The translations under genes were made by a program, and so were the position numbers. 64,000 nucleotides of DNA, from contig JAVTVY010025246.1 of assembly GCA_036873755.1 (NCBI GenBank), forward strand, positions 1-64,000, read 5' to 3'. The notes under the pieces were generated by a model, which did not search any database, had not been told where the DNA came from, and was given only the letters and a program-made list of their open reading frames with translations. Shown in pieces: positions 62,980 to 64,000 of this stretch; position 1 is the first letter of the stretch; every line of letters starts with the position of its first letter. The DNA comes from Hanleya hanleyi (taxonomy: Eukaryota; Mollusca; Polyplacophora; Lepidopleurida; Hanleyidae).

Positions 62980-64000
62980 TCACCGGAAGTGGAAATTGAT
63001 GACATCAGGATGTCGACCTTGACGAGTTCTCTAATTGTACCAAGTAGGAACACTCTATACCTAACAGTTTCAGAGCTATGAGCCCGTTAACAGTTCAAAT
63101 ATTAGCTCACGGCGCCGCTCCTGGATATCGGAAGGGGAAATTTATCACATCAAAATGTCGGTCTTGACGAGTTCTATAAGTGTACCAAGTATGAACACTC
63201 TAGCTCTAATGGTTTCGGCGCTATGGAGCCAGTCAACAGTTCGCGGCGCACAGTTAACAGTTCAGAAATTGATGACACCAGAATGTCGGCCTTGCATGAC
63301 GAGTTCTCTAGTTGTACCAAGTATGAACACTCTAGGCCTAATAGTTTCGGAGCTATATGAGTCAGTTAACAGTTCAAACTTCAGTTCGTGGCGCCGCCCC
63401 TGATGACCGAAAGTGGAAATTTGTCACACCAAAATGTCGGTCTTGACGAGTTCTATAAGTGTACCAAGCATGAACACATTTCGGCGCTACAGGAGCAGCG
63501 CCACGAACTGATGTCTGAACTGTTAACTGGGCGCCGTGAACTGTTAACTGTCTTCATAGCGCCGAAACCATTAGGCCAAGAGCGTTCATACTAGGTACAC
63601 TTGTAGACCACTTCAAGAACGACATTTTTGTGCGCTAAATTTCCACTTCCGGTAACAAGGGGCGGCGCCATGAGCTAATATTTGAACTGTTAACTGGTTC
63701 ACACCACCGAAACTGTTAGGCCTAGACTGTTCATACTAGGTACACTTATGGAACTCGTCAAGGCCGACACTTTGTTGTAATAAATTTCCACTACCGGTAA
63801 CCAGGGGCGGCACCACGAGCTAATGTTTAAACTGACACCAGGATGTCGGGCTTGACAAATTCTCTAATTGTACCAAGCATAAACACTCTAGGCCCAATAG
63901 TTTCGGAGCTATGGGCCAGTTAACACTTCAAACTTCAGTTCGTGGCGCCGCCTCTGTTCACCGAAAGTGGAAATTGATGACACCATAATGTCGGCCTGGA
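62980..64000. repeat. Array of the 'ggcgccacgaactg' repeat, right arm
   Basis: Mirror of 48796-49810, running off the window. Frames here are artefacts of the repeat. Confidence 0.8.

Larger units (their letters stand above)
56378..64000. repeat. Giant palindrome, right arm (continues past the window)
   Basis: Inverted copy of 48796-55611. Differences: an 807-bp hAT-like insertion at 58251-59057, a 21-base insertion near 57155, absence of the 95-base block of the left arm, and sparse substitutions. Confidence 0.9.

Noticed and set aside
63155..63594. Open frames in the right-arm repeat array
   Set aside because: Shadow of the GGCGCC repeat; equivalent frames appear in left-arm units.

Overview
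The window reads as repeat-rich nuclear DNA of an animal, most likely an invertebrate. It contains no cellular rRNA or protein-coding gene that I can recognise. It does contain Polinton/Maverick (adintovirus-type) elements, tRNA-derived SINE sequence, hAT-like, TA-target and TTAA-target foldback elements, minisatellites, polyA signals and perfect CTCF-like motifs. The species cannot be read from the sequence. Family names come from motifs seen here plus general knowledge of Polintons; no search was run.

Layout. (1) About 1-9480: Polinton copy 1, bounded by inverted repeats (1-97 against 9088-9183). It carries, all on +, small ORFs A/B/C, a chromodomain integrase, a membrane protein, the FtsK/HerA packaging ATPase, two conserved Polinton proteins, a penton-like protein, a pVI/pX-like protein, the double jelly-roll major capsid protein and an adenain-type protease. 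Only the protease looks undamaged, and no DNA polymerase lies between the inverted repeats. (2) 9480-13560: a mosaic of terminal-repeat modules, a diverged protease fragment, a TTATTG/CACGTT minisatellite and a decayed tyrosine recombinase on the minus strand. (3) 13560-21514: Polinton copy 2 in the same gene order, with open frames for ORFs A-D, integrase, ATPase, genes E and F and the pVI/pX-like gene. Penton and capsid are broken, and the capsid gene is cut off at 21514. (4) 21522-24042: an inserted element with arrays of an 8-bp motif (GGTTGTCC) at both ends. It is followed on the minus strand by the zinc-finger N-terminal part of a Polinton DNA polymerase B (24123-24955). Copy 2 therefore probably once had the usual layout, with polymerase and capsid genes running inward from opposite ends.

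(5) 25.1-34.2 kb: GGT microsatellite, a CRE-containing module, a 1735-bp segment present twice in direct orientation (26098-27832 and 32456-34190), and a roughly 160-bp satellite array (28.1-29.6 kb) whose monomers each carry a GCGCATGCGC palindrome. (6) 34.5-48 kb: nested inverted-repeat elements, several with exact target-site duplications, and no convincing gene. (7) 48.6-64 kb: a very large palindrome (arms about 48796-55611 and 56378-64000, the right arm leaving the window). Each arm carries Polinton terminal modules, a C2H2 zinc-finger fragment and a decayed protein-primed DNA polymerase B. The unique spacer holds an OTU-like protease remnant on the minus strand, and the right arm alone holds an 807-bp hAT-like element with an 8-bp duplication.

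How the genes would have worked together: the integrase inserts the element, the polymerase copies it, and the capsid, penton, pVI/pX-like protein, ATPase and protease form a virion-assembly set. ORFs B and C look like tandem PC4-like folds and may act in DNA binding or transcription. Most genes carry stops or frameshifts, so these copies are endogenous fossils.
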